The notes under the pieces were generated by a model. The model was given only the letters and a program-made list of their open reading frames with translations. It ran no database searches and was not told where the DNA came from. This document shows positions 7,430 through 15,120 of a stretch of 22,293 nucleotides of DNA, piece by piece. The DNA comes from JBEKTY01 sp049515555 (lineage in GTDB: Bacteria; Planctomycetota; Planctomycetia; Pirellulales; Thermoguttaceae). Position numbers and translations under genes: made by a program. The stretch's first letter is position 1, and each line of letters begins with the position of its first letter. The stretch spans positions 1 to 22,293 of the forward strand of contig JBEKTY010000136.1 in NCBI GenBank assembly GCA_049515555.1, given 5' to 3'.

Positions 7430-8533
7430 ATGGCGACTCGACATCCGATGACACGCAGGGATTTCGTCAAGACGGTCGGCGTAGCGGGAACCACGGTCCT
7501 TGCTGGCCGTACGATCCAGGCGACGGAAGGCAAGAGCGTTACGCTAGCCTTGCTCGGCATCGCCCACATGCACACGCCGATGTACCTTCAGATCCTGAAG
7601 ACGCGCGAGGACGTGAAGGTCAAGTACCTTTGGGACCACGACGCGGCGCGGGCCGGAAAGATCGCCGCCACCTGCGGGGCCAAAGCCGCCAAGACGGTCG
7701 CCGAAGTCCTGGGCGATTCGGCCGTGTCGGGCGTCGTCATCCTCTCGGAGACGGCCGGGCATGCGGAACTGGCCACCGCTGCCGCCAGGGCTGGCAAGCA
7801 CGTTTACATCGAAAAACCGATCGGCGTGGGGGCCAAGGACGCCGCGGAGATCGCCGACGCGGTGGAGAAGGCCGGCATCCATTTCACCACCGGCTACCAC
7901 CTTCGCACCATCCCGAAGAACATCTTCATCAAAGAAAACGTCCGGCAAGGCAACTTCGGGAGGATCGTCCGCGTCCACTGCTCGTTCTGCAATGATTGCG
8001 TCCTCCAGGGCGAGTTCGATCGTGAGTGGAAGTGGACGGTCGATCCGAAGTGGGGGGCACTGGGCAGTTTCGCCGACACCGGCACGCACGCCCTGGACAT
8101 GTTGATGTGGCTTGTCGGCGACGTCGAGGCCGTGACCGCCGACATCCGCACGGTCACCAACCGCTACCCGAATTGCGACGAAACCGGCCAGGGCATGATT
8201 CGCTTCGCCAACGGCGTGACGGGCACGATTTCCGCGGGCTGGGTGGAACCCGAGAACCCCGTGGGTTTGCTGGTGGCCGGCACGGAAGGCCATGCGGTAG
8301 TGTTCAACGACCGGCTGTATCTCCACACCAAGAAGGTCCAAGGTGCCGATGGTGCCCGCCCGTGGGGGAAACTGCCGGCCGGGCCGGACCAGCCGTTGTT
8401 GCAGTTCGTCGGCGCGATAACGGGCCGGAAGGACATGCCTCTGGTCGGGGCCCGCGAAGCGGCGGCACGTGTGAAGGTGATGGATGCCTTCTACCAGTCG
8501 GCCCGTGAGCGGAAGTGGGTGACGATCGGCTGA
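7430..8533 (+). CDS. Tat-exported Gfo/Idh/MocA oxidoreductase, small paralogue B
   Basis: 367-residue NAD(P)-type oxidoreductase. The ATG at 7430 has GGAGA 9 nt upstream. The Tat motif M-T-R-R-D-F-V-K lies at residues 7-14, so the protein is probably exported folded. E-K-P is at 128-130 and G-T-H-A-L-D at 218-223, supplying the C-terminal-domain His and Asp. The expected glycine-rich loop is replaced by G-I-A-H-M-H (43-48), the same departure seen in the minus-strand paralogue at 1431-2543. The two proteins align end to end with near-identical blocks such as LMWLVGDVE and end in closely similar ERKWV tails. It follows the GH30/SDR pair in the same direction but is separated by about 300 bp. 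Substrate unknown. Confidence 0.9.
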   Translation: MATRHPMTRRDFVKTVGVAGTTVLAGRTIQATEGKSVTLALLGIAHMHTPMYLQILKTREDVKVKYLWDHDAARAGKIAATCGAKAAKTVAEVLGDSAVSGVVILSETAGHAELATAAARAGKHVYIEKPIGVGAKDAAEIADAVEKAGIHFTTGYHLRTIPKNIFIKENVRQGNFGRIVRVHCSFCNDCVLQGEFDREWKWTVDPKWGALGSFADTGTHALDMLMWLVGDVEAVTADIRTVTNRYPNCDETGQGMIRFANGVTGTISAGWVEPENPVGLLVAGTEGHAVVFNDRLYLHTKKVQGADGARPWGKLPAGPDQPLLQFVGAITGRKDMPLVGAREAAARVKVMDAFYQSARERKWVTIG

Positions 8534-8654
8534 CTCCGTACGGTGCGCAGAGCGAGTTCCGCAGTCGCTTTCGACTGGGAGCGAAGGAAACATCGTACCT
8601 GGATGTGAAGACGGTCATCTCCCGTTCCTGTTCAACGGTGCTTCTGCGGCCTGA

Positions 8655-8861
8655 ATTGCGCCGTATGAGGCGGGGCGTGCGGTGCCGGTCTCGGGCCAGA
8701 TACGTGAGACGGTGGGCGCGGGCTGGACGTATGCGCCGCTGGGCGGGACGCATGTCGGCGATGAATGGAAGGGAGTTGGCAACGGGCTTGAGAACGCCTT
8801 AATTCTCGGGCGGAAGATGGCCCGCAGCGGCAAGTGTCCTTCGGGCGTAGTCCTTCCTTGA
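8655..8861 (+). pseudogene. Possible C-terminal coding remnant, unidentified
   Basis: An open frame between two stops reads PVSGQIRETVGAGWTYAPLG and then GTHVGDEWKGVGNGLENALI and ends near SGVVLP. It has no convincing start, its third codon positions are mostly G or C, and it has protein-like composition, so it may be the tail of a lost gene. I do not recognise the family. It could also be a chance open frame in GC-rich DNA. Confidence 0.3.
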
Positions 8862-8922
8862 ATCTCCATGCCTGTCCTCTTGACCCTTGCACTTCGGCAG
8901 GATGGTCCCGGTTCTTGGCGGT

Positions 8923-9044
8923 GTGACCATTGTTACCATCGTGACCTTCGGTACAACACTTTATATATGTGTATTCTATCGAACTCTGCAAGAATTCCAA
9001 CAGACAAAGTCCTATCCAATGGTCACAAAGGTAACAATGGTCAC
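8923..9044. repeat. Inverted pair of 9-nt tandem repeat arrays
   Basis: Left array on the plus strand: GTGACCATT, GTTACCATC, GTGACCTTC in direct succession (8923-8949). Right array: AATGGTCAC, AAAGGTAAC, AATGGTCAC (9018-9044), the same unit inverted. The cores gtgaccattgttacc (8923-8937) and ggtaacaatggtcac (9030-9044) are perfect 15-nt reverse complements. The 80-90 bp between them is AT-rich. Related GTTCCCATT and GTTCCCTTT units follow at about 9055-9072. The arrangement could fold into a long hairpin or bind a protein at phased sites. Confidence 0.8.
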
Positions 9045-9379
9045 AGCTCCAGCTGTTCCCATTGTTCCCTTTGCTGTCTCTGTGCTTGTTCTGCGCAGGT
9101 AGGCTCGGACCTTTACAAGGTTCCCCATTTTCCCCTTTGGTCGACCGAGCCAGGGGAGGGATGCAGGCGACAGGGCCATCGTCGAAGCAACAAGAGAAAG
9201 AGAAGCCCGGGTGCTTGGTAGCGAGTAGACGGGACTCCAAAAGCCTTTTTTCTGTTGGGGAAATGCCGATTATTTAATCGACGTCCAAAAATGTTACAAG
9301 CAAATGGCCAAGTCGTCATCCTGGTCGTGGCTGCACGAACCACGAAGGGCATCAGTCGGCGATCAGCGAATTGCCTGAC

Positions 9380-9526
9380 CCCAAGTACGACCTGCACAGG
9401 AATTCTACTGGAAGCTCCGCGACCAACGACAACGGCCAGATCACGGGCTACGGCATCCACCCCAGCGAACAAGGACACGCACTACTGCACCAAAGCCTCC
9501 CACTCTTACCTAGCGATTGCTGGTGA
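9380..9526 (+). pseudogene. Relic of a HAF-repeat-like extracellular protein
   Basis: In the frame ending at the stop at 9524-9526 the DNA reads TNDNGQITGYGIHPSEQGHA. This matches the pattern of HAF repeats of secreted proteins (D-x-N-x-x-G-Q-I-x-G-Y ... G-x-x-H-A-F-L). There is no start, no signal peptide and only one repeat, so it is a decayed fragment. The DNA at 9436-9478 is similar to 19335-19377 elsewhere in the window, which is a second relic. Confidence 0.5.
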
Positions 9527-9698
9527 CGAAATCTTTTCCATTCTCCGTTCTGACGGTAAAATGATCTACACCGTCAACCCAAGGGCCCGCACAGCATCGG
9601 AGTTCGTGCTGTCGTTCAGCAGAACTATAGAGCCAGAAGCCCTGACAACGTGATTCGAGTAATGGCTGAAGGCATCTTCTCAGGAAAGACCAAAGACA

Positions 9699-10052
9699 AT
9701 GCAGAACCAAAAACCAATCCTCTGGCTGGCAGCATTCGTCGTCAGCGTTGCCGTGACCGGAATTGCCGTCCGCCCCTACGGCGCATCGGTTGTTGGTGCG
9801 GAAAGGGAAGCAGCCTCGAAGGCGACCTTTCTCGAACACCTCAAGCCAGGCCAGATGGTATCCGTGGAGGCAAAGGATGGTCGTTACGAACTGGGCGTGT
9901 TTCCCAAGCAAATCCAGCCGCGGAGCCATGCGGTTATTGATATTGGTCGGGATTACCTTGTCGTGCGAGACATTGCCAACGTGACCGACACGATAATTCC
10001 TGTCTATTCGATCAGTTGCATCAAAGTTCTCCGCCTCGGCGGCAAAGAGTAA
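9699..10052 (+). CDS. Small exported or membrane-anchored hypothetical protein
   Basis: 117 residues starting at an ATG with AGGAAAG about 12 nt upstream. The first 35 residues contain a hydrophobic span (ILWLAAFVVSVAVTGIAV), a signal peptide or membrane anchor. The rest reads as a small beta-rich domain, with FLEHLKPGQMVSVEAKDGRY and a later IDIGRDYLVVRD block. It ends soon after an IPVYSISCIKVLRL strand, reminiscent of small planctomycetal proteins of unknown function. It converges with the minus-strand TPR gene, whose stop lies only about 17 bp away. Function unknown. Confidence 0.6.
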   Translation: MQNQKPILWLAAFVVSVAVTGIAVRPYGASVVGAEREAASKATFLEHLKPGQMVSVEAKDGRYELGVFPKQIQPRSHAVIDIGRDYLVVRDIANVTDTIIPVYSISCIKVLRLGGKE

Positions 10053-10068
10053 CTGATCCGTCTACGTC

Positions 10069-10566
10069 TTACTCCAAGAGTTCCGACAAGACTTCTTTGG
10101 GGTCGCGGCCCATTTGGGAGAGTAGCGAGGAGTGCCTCTCGATGACTGCCTCCATTGCCGGATGGGGATGCCCCGTGGCACGCTTCAAGTCAAGGAGTAT
10201 CTGCAATGCACGGCGACTGAACGATTCGGCCTCCGTCAGACGGTCACTAGCTTGGAGTAACGCTGCGAGAGTGTCAAGGTCTCCGGCAACCCTACGATGA
10301 TCCAGCCCGTAGCTCTGCTCGTAAATGGCCAGCGCCCACCGCACCAACAGTTCGGCCTCCGCCAGCCGGTTTGTGTCGCGGAGCAACCACGCCAGACCGT
10401 TGAGGGCTTCAGCCACATGAGGATGATCCAGCCCGTAGCTCTGCTCGTAAATGGCCAGCGCCCGCCGCACCAACAGTTCGGCCTCCGCCAGCCGGTTCGT
10501 TTCACCGAGCAGCACGCCCAGGCCCTGGAGATCGCCTGCGACCTCGGGATGATCCGCCCGGATCAT
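10069..10566 (-). CDS. TPR protein of kinesin-light-chain repeat type
   Basis: 165 residues made of consecutive 42-residue TPR units of the kinesin-light-chain type, each with the pattern N-R-L-A-E-A-E-x-L-x-R-x-A-L-x-I ... Y-G-x-D-H. Such repeats act as protein-binding scaffolds, and in planctomycetes they often form the tails of larger signalling or defence proteins. The start is well supported: GGAGG (plus-strand cctcc, 10576-10580) lies 9 nt from the ATG, which directly follows an in-frame TGA. Two adjacent units are almost identical in DNA (see the repeat entry). It is short for this type and has no effector domain, so it may be a remnant of a longer gene, though the ribosome site argues that it is expressed. 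Confidence 0.7.
   Translation of the reverse strand: MIRADHPEVAGDLQGLGVLLGETNRLAEAELLVRRALAIYEQSYGLDHPHVAEALNGLAWLLRDTNRLAEAELLVRWALAIYEQSYGLDHRRVAGDLDTLAALLQASDRLTEAESFSRRALQILLDLKRATGHPHPAMEAVIERHSSLLSQMGRDPKEVLSELLE
10296..10500. repeat. 126-nt internal duplication in the TPR gene
   Basis: The plus-strand stretch starting gatgatccagcccgtagc at 10296 recurs at 10422, exactly 126 nt later. It is nearly identical for about 75 nt, through the codons for NRLAEAELLVR and ALAIYEQSYGLDH. The period equals one 42-residue TPR unit, which points to recent unit duplication or gene conversion within the repeat. Confidence 0.85.
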
Positions 10567-10665
10567 TCAGCGGGACCTCCGCTCGCACAACGCGGGTTTC
10601 GCGCGGTTATGCCGCGTTGAGGGGGTGGCGTTGACGTGTGCCTTTCCCGGACGTAGATTCGGCAT

Positions 10666-10762
10666 CACAGTGCCGAGGGGGACAGTCCCATTTTCGCGGC
10701 GACTAGGCCGGTTGACTGGAACAACGCCATTCGCGCCGCGAGAATTGGGACAGTCCCCTGTG
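10666..10762. repeat. 97-bp palindromic REP/MITE-like element
   Basis: The left arm (cacag, then ggggacagtcccattttcgc to about 10701) is matched by an inverted right arm (about 10735-10762, gccgcgagaattgggacagt ending in cccctgtg). The arms are inverted copies of about 24 nt with a few mismatches, and each contains the palindromic core GGGAC-A/T-GTCCC. Between them is a roughly 30-bp loop (gccggttgactggaacaacg). It lies in the gap between a minus-strand and a plus-strand gene. The form suggests a dispersed hairpin element mobilised by a separate transposase; no transposase is present here. Confidence 0.65.
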
Positions 10763-10830
10763 AACGCTCACCGTTCCCGCCTGCAAGCCCCACCCCGCCG
10801 CGAACCCGCCGGAGACAGATTGAAGCCGTG

Positions 10831-13800
10831 ATGAAAAACAGCCTATTGTTGGTCGTTGGATGGTGCATCCTGTGTCACGCGGGCGGCGGCGAAGGCAGCG
10901 CCGCGGCTTCCGAGCAGCGAGCCGCACCGGCGGTCAAGCCGGACGAGGGAGTCATCTTCGACCTCGATTTCAACGCGGTCCAGGACGGCATCGCGCCCGA
11001 CCGCTCCGGAGCGGGTTGCCTGGGGAAACTCGTGGGCGCCGAGATTTGCGGGGGTGTCGACGGTTACGGCGTCCGCCTGCCCAGCGGCCATGCCTGCGTG
11101 GGCGTCGAGTTGCCCGAGGCGGATCGCCGGCTGGAGGCGTTCAGTCTCGACCTGTGGGTGAGTCCCGAGGAGGCGGCCCACCAGGAAGTGGTCACGGCCG
11201 CTTCGCGGACCAGCGACTTCGATGATCTGCCCATCATGCTGCGATGGCGGCAGGGCTGGCAGATGTGGCTTTCGGTCCAAACGGCCGACAACCAGCGGCG
11301 GTGCATGTCCTGCGACAAGCCGTGCATGGACGAGCTATCGTTCCCGCGCGACCGTTCCTGGATCCACGTGGTGGCGACTTACGACGGCCGGACCTCGGCC
11401 ATCTACGTCAACGGCCGGCCGTACCAGTCGCAGACCTGGCCTGACAAGAAAGCGGTGATGCCGATCGCGCTGCCCGTCAAGCTCGGCGGACACGGCGGCC
11501 TGTTCCGCGGGGCAATCGACAATTTCCGAATGTACCGCCGCGCGTTGACCGCCGAGGAGGCTCTCGCCCGCTACCAGCAGCGGGTCCATTTCCACCCGCA
11601 GGTTCCTCCGCGCAAGGTCCCTGGAACGATCGATGGGACGCCTTACTCCGGTTGCGGCCGGGATGGAAGCTGGGCCGTGGTCCCGCTCCGCCGTGGCGCG
11701 ATCCGGCTGTCCAACACGGGCGAAATGGAACTCTGGGGCGTCTCCAGCGTCAATCCCAGCAACCAGTTCGACTACCTCTGGCCCATCGGCGTGCTCGGCC
11801 AGGCGGGACAAAACGAGCAGTACTACCGCGAGGTCTCCGGTACCATCCACCTCCGCCACGACGGCACGGCGCGGCTGGAAGTCGCGGGGCGGACCGGGGC
11901 GGGCCTGGAGGTCGAGCAGTCGGTGGAAGTTAACGCCCGCGACGAGGTCCAGGTGCGGTACCGGTTCGCATCCGGCAATTCGCAGCTTCCCGCGCCGGGA
12001 CTGGCGTTCACGCAGCACCTGTGGGCCTCCGCCCTGCGGTTCGTCGGCCACGACGACCGCGGCCTCATCACCGGCAACATGATGGACCTGGACGGCGATT
12101 TGCGGTGTCGCGACCTGCTGGAAATCAACCTGGTCAGCAGCGACAACCGCATGGTGGTCAAGCTGGGGCCTGAAACACACTTGCACGTCAAGGGCAGCCG
12201 TGATCCGGCCCTATGGCTCAACGGCTACACGTCGTTCCCCGGCGAGATCACCGGCGGCGGCGACTGGGCTAGGTCGCACCAGGCCGTCGTGGAAGCTACG
12301 TTCCAGCTCGAATCCGACGACCTGCCCTGCCGCCTGGATCGCCGCCAGGCCCGCGAAGTGACGGCCAACGTGCCCTTCGATTTCAGCCGCCTCTACGAGC
12401 CGGACCGATCCAAGCTCTGCCTGACCCCCCGGGGACGCGACGCGCCGATCTTCATGGACGACGAGACGATCACCTTCGATCTGCACGTGCCTGAGGCGCT
12501 GCGGGAAAAATGCAAGACCTGCGCCTGGACTTTATCCTACGCCGACGCGGGCGGCAAGGTTGCCGGCGGTGAGGCGGCAAGCCGGAGCGTCGCCGGTGGT
12601 GATCGGCCGTCAACGGCTGCGGCAGCGGTCGCCATTGTCGTTCTGAAAAACGTTGACGTTCCCATTGCCAAACCCGGAACCTATCCTGTGATGATTGCCA
12701 GGCCGGGCGTCTACCTGCTGGAAGTCCAAGGACGGGACGCGGACCGCAAGCCCTTGGCGGAATGCCGGACGGAAGTGGTCGTTGCCGGCGAGATCCCGCA
12801 GGCCAGGGCCGCCGCGGGGCAGGGACCCAAGCTGCGGAAGGTCGACGAGGCGGACCTCACCGCCGACGAGCCGGGACACGACTTTTTCTGCTTCTCGAAC
12901 CGATCGCAGGTCGTCCACCGCGCCCAGGGCTCGTATCGCCGCACGTTGACTTACCAGGAGTGCCAGGCGGAGCTGTCGCGGCAAGGTCTGCCGTCGGCCG
13001 ATGCCTGCGATTGGTTGGGCGTCCGTTTTCCCACGACGCCGGGCAAAATCTACGTGCTGGAGATCGAATACCCCGACCTGGAGTTCATGTCGGCGTCGGC
13101 CTTCTTGATCGAGCCCAAGGACGATCCGGCGGACGGTCGGTGCCGGCCCGTCTCCCGAACCGCATCGGGACTGTTCACCGGTAGCTTCCTCCCGCACGAT
13201 GGCGCGATGCACGTGATGCAGATGGCCCATTTCGCGTCGGCCCCGTGGATGGTGGCCTGCTGGCAGAATGCCCACTACGGGCGGCCGTCGATCGACAAGG
13301 TACTGGATCCGGCCTGCGCCAAGCGAATGACGCTCTACGAGGTGCAAGGCGATCTGCCGGCGCTGGACGCTCCGTCCACGCCGGATCGCCAGATCGGCGT
13401 CTATTGTGAGAGCGGAGGGCTGGCGCTGAGCAGCTTCGGCCCCAAGAAGTTCCGCGGCGAAAACGGCAACTGGACCGATCGCCCGGAACAGGCGGCCTGG
13501 TACCGCAACGCCTATCCGACCGTGGCCAACCTGGTCCGCTATATGCGGTACCGTGGCGATACGACGCTGTTCTACGGGATCTACCGGTACCGGGCTGCCG
13601 GGTTCCCCTCGCGGACCTTCCCGCCCGCTTCCAGCGAATACGACGTCGACTTGCCGGCGCTGGTCGCCCGCATGTTCGAGCGGAACGGGCTGCGGGTGGT
13701 CTTCAACGTGATGGCCAACAACCCGCTGCCCACCTCCCGGCTTCACGAGTTCAGCCACTACGATATCGTGCAAGGCGCCAACGCGCCGGAGAATGTCAAC

Positions 13801-15033
13801 CAGGAGGGGCATCGCGATCCGCCGGGGCGGGCAAGCTTTCCCTCCTCTAACCCCTTCCATCCGGCCGTCCGCGAAGCCTACTGCCGCCTGGCCGCCGAGC
13901 TGGGCGAGCGTTATGGCAAATATCCGGCCGTTGCGGGCATCTCCTGGCTTGCGGGGCAGTCGTGGTGGGAACCCTGCGTCACGGCCCCGGCCCTCCGCGA
14001 CGATCTCAGCGCCGAAGAGGCCGACCGCATGCTGCTGGGCGCCACCTGCGACGACGAGACCATGAATCAGTTCCAGCACTGGGCGTCGCTCACCCTCCCG
14101 GGAAAGCCTCCCGAGCCCGACCGCTTTGCCAAGCGCTACCAGTGGATCCAGGACCACGCCAAGGAGAAGTTCCTCGACTTCCACTGCTGGGCCATGTCTC
14201 AGACGCACTTGGCGTTCCAGAAGGCGTTCGCGGCCAAGGCGCCCGGCAAAGATTACCTGGCCATCGACTTCTATTACGATGTCTTCAGCCGCGAGCGGGA
14301 ATGGTCCTCGCCGCTGGATGCAGTCCGCCGCGTCGGCTTCGGACCGGCGTGGTGCGCGGGCGCGCCGGGATTCGTTTACAGCGCCTACCTGCCGGAGCTC
14401 AACGGCTGCACCTACTGGGAGCACGCCTTTGCCTCGTGGGGCATTACCCAGCGCATCCAACGGTTCCTCACCGACGAACGGCTGGCCCGCGCGTTGGACT
14501 ACGACGGCCGGACGGCCCGTTTCCTGCACCGGCAGTTCTACGAGCAGCGGATTCTGCTGCCGAAGGACCCCAAGCGAAAGTGGGTTTTCTCGCCGGACGT
14601 GGAGTGCATGGTCTACGTCTCCTATCCTCAACAGGGAGGCCGCGGCTACCTGGCCGATTTCGCCTACGCGCTGGCCCGGGGTACGCCGAGCTACATCAGC
14701 TATTCGTGGTGCGACAGCTCGATTCCGCTAGGACACGAGCCGATGCACCGGCAGATCGCCGCCGTCTATCGCAACCTGCCCGCCGGCCATTACCGTGAAA
14801 CCGACCGCAACGGAGGCGTCTTCGTCCGCGCCCTCGACCGTCACGACGGCCGCCCACCGGCGTTCTACGTGGTCAACACGACGGGCGAGGTCGCCCAGCG
14901 CGATCTCCGCACCGGCTGCTCGGGGACGTTCCGCGACCCGGTGGCCGGCCGGACGATCCGCCTTACGGCCGAGCGTCAAAGCTTCCATCTGGAACCCTAC
15001 GAGTGTAAAGTGTTCCTGGGACTCGGGCTCTAA
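10831..15033 (+). CDS. Giant secreted LamG protein with putative TIM-barrel hydrolase region
   Basis: 1400 residues from the ATG at 10831; an adjacent GTG at 10828 is the alternative. The N-terminus (MKNSLLLVVGWCILCHAGGG) is a signal peptide, possibly a lipoprotein type because of the Cys. Residues about 40-250 form a LamG/concanavalin-like domain, with the typical D-R-S-W-I-H-V-V-A-T-Y-D-G, Y-V-N-G and G-A-I-D-N-F-R-M-Y-R-R-A-L motifs. Residues about 270-850 are beta-rich and unassigned. From about 885 to 1320 strand-helix alternation suggests a TIM barrel: LFYGIYRYR, LRVVFNVMANN, VAGISWLAGQSWWEP, YLAIDFYYDVFS. The last 70 residues resemble the beta-sandwich that closes many glycosidases (FYVVNTTGE ... 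ECKVFLGLG). I cannot place it in a known GH family. The GH5 gene follows after about 90 bp, suggesting joint use on a polysaccharide. Confidence 0.8.
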   Translation: MKNSLLLVVGWCILCHAGGGEGSAAASEQRAAPAVKPDEGVIFDLDFNAVQDGIAPDRSGAGCLGKLVGAEICGGVDGYGVRLPSGHACVGVELPEADRRLEAFSLDLWVSPEEAAHQEVVTAASRTSDFDDLPIMLRWRQGWQMWLSVQTADNQRRCMSCDKPCMDELSFPRDRSWIHVVATYDGRTSAIYVNGRPYQSQTWPDKKAVMPIALPVKLGGHGGLFRGAIDNFRMYRRALTAEEALARYQQRVHFHPQVPPRKVPGTIDGTPYSGCGRDGSWAVVPLRRGAIRLSNTGEMELWGVSSVNPSNQFDYLWPIGVLGQAGQNEQYYREVSGTIHLRHDGTARLEVAGRTGAGLEVEQSVEVNARDEVQVRYRFASGNSQLPAPGLAFTQHLWASALRFVGHDDRGLITGNMMDLDGDLRCRDLLEINLVSSDNRMVVKLGPETHLHVKGSRDPALWLNGYTSFPGEITGGGDWARSHQAVVEATFQLESDDLPCRLDRRQAREVTANVPFDFSRLYEPDRSKLCLTPRGRDAPIFMDDETITFDLHVPEALREKCKTCAWTLSYADAGGKVAGGEAASRSVAGGDRPSTAAAAVAIVVLKNVDVPIAKPGTYPVMIARPGVYLLEVQGRDADRKPLAECRTEVVVAGEIPQARAAAGQGPKLRKVDEADLTADEPGHDFFCFSNRSQVVHRAQGSYRRTLTYQECQAELSRQGLPSADACDWLGVRFPTTPGKIYVLEIEYPDLEFMSASAFLIEPKDDPADGRCRPVSRTASGLFTGSFLPHDGAMHVMQMAHFASAPWMVACWQNAHYGRPSIDKVLDPACAKRMTLYEVQGDLPALDAPSTPDRQIGVYCESGGLALSSFGPKKFRGENGNWTDRPEQAAWYRNAYPTVANLVRYMRYRGDTTLFYGIYRYRAAGFPSRTFPPASSEYDVDLPALVARMFERNGLRVVFNVMANNPLPTSRLHEFSHYDIVQGANAPENVNQEGHRDPPGRASFPSSNPFHPAVREAYCRLAAELGERYGKYPAVAGISWLAGQSWWEPCVTAPALRDDLSAEEADRMLLGATCDDETMNQFQHWASLTLPGKPPEPDRFAKRYQWIQDHAKEKFLDFHCWAMSQTHLAFQKAFAAKAPGKDYLAIDFYYDVFSREREWSSPLDAVRRVGFGPAWCAGAPGFVYSAYLPELNGCTYWEHAFASWGITQRIQRFLTDERLARALDYDGRTARFLHRQFYEQRILLPKDPKRKWVFSPDVECMVYVSYPQQGGRGYLADFAYALARGTPSYISYSWCDSSIPLGHEPMHRQIAAVYRNLPAGHYRETDRNGGVFVRALDRHDGRPPAFYVVNTTGEVAQRDLRTGCSGTFRDPVAGRTIRLTAERQSFHLEPYECKVFLGLGL

Positions 15034-15120
15034 GATCGAGACGGAATGAGAATCTCGACGCGGCGGTTCGGCTGGTCAAGAATCGTCAGAAGCAGATCGA
15101 ATAACCACGAGGCTGTCATC

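Larger units (their letters stand above)
8534..9698. other. Long non-genic stretch with remnants and repeats
   Basis: About 1.1 kb with no gene I can support. The many short open frames here are low-complexity or built on repeats. It contains an open frame that may be a coding remnant (8655-8861), an inverted pair of 9-nt tandem repeats (8923-9044) and a fragment resembling a HAF-repeat protein (about 9380-9526). The sequence from 8940 to 9060 is visibly richer in A and T than the flanking genes. No RNA gene was recognised. Confidence 0.6.

Noticed and set aside
8923..9044. CRISPR array
   Set aside because: Units are 9 nt, directly adjacent and inverted between sides; there are no repeat-spacer units of CRISPR size and no cas genes.
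8887..9102. Small hydrophobic protein across the 9-nt repeats
   Set aside because: The V-T-I-V-T pattern is simply the translation of the tandem GTNACCATT units, the start is a TTG, and no ribosome site is present.
12610..14631. A 673-residue open frame on the minus strand inside the giant gene
   Set aside because: Antisense to a well-supported gene with signal peptide and LamG motifs. Its Arg/Gly/Val-rich translation is the expected mirror of strong G/C bias at third positions.
15034..15120. Terminator hairpin after the giant gene (TCGAGA/TCTCGA)
   Set aside because: Only a 6-bp stem with an 11-nt loop and no U tract, and the downstream GH5 gene probably shares the transcript.
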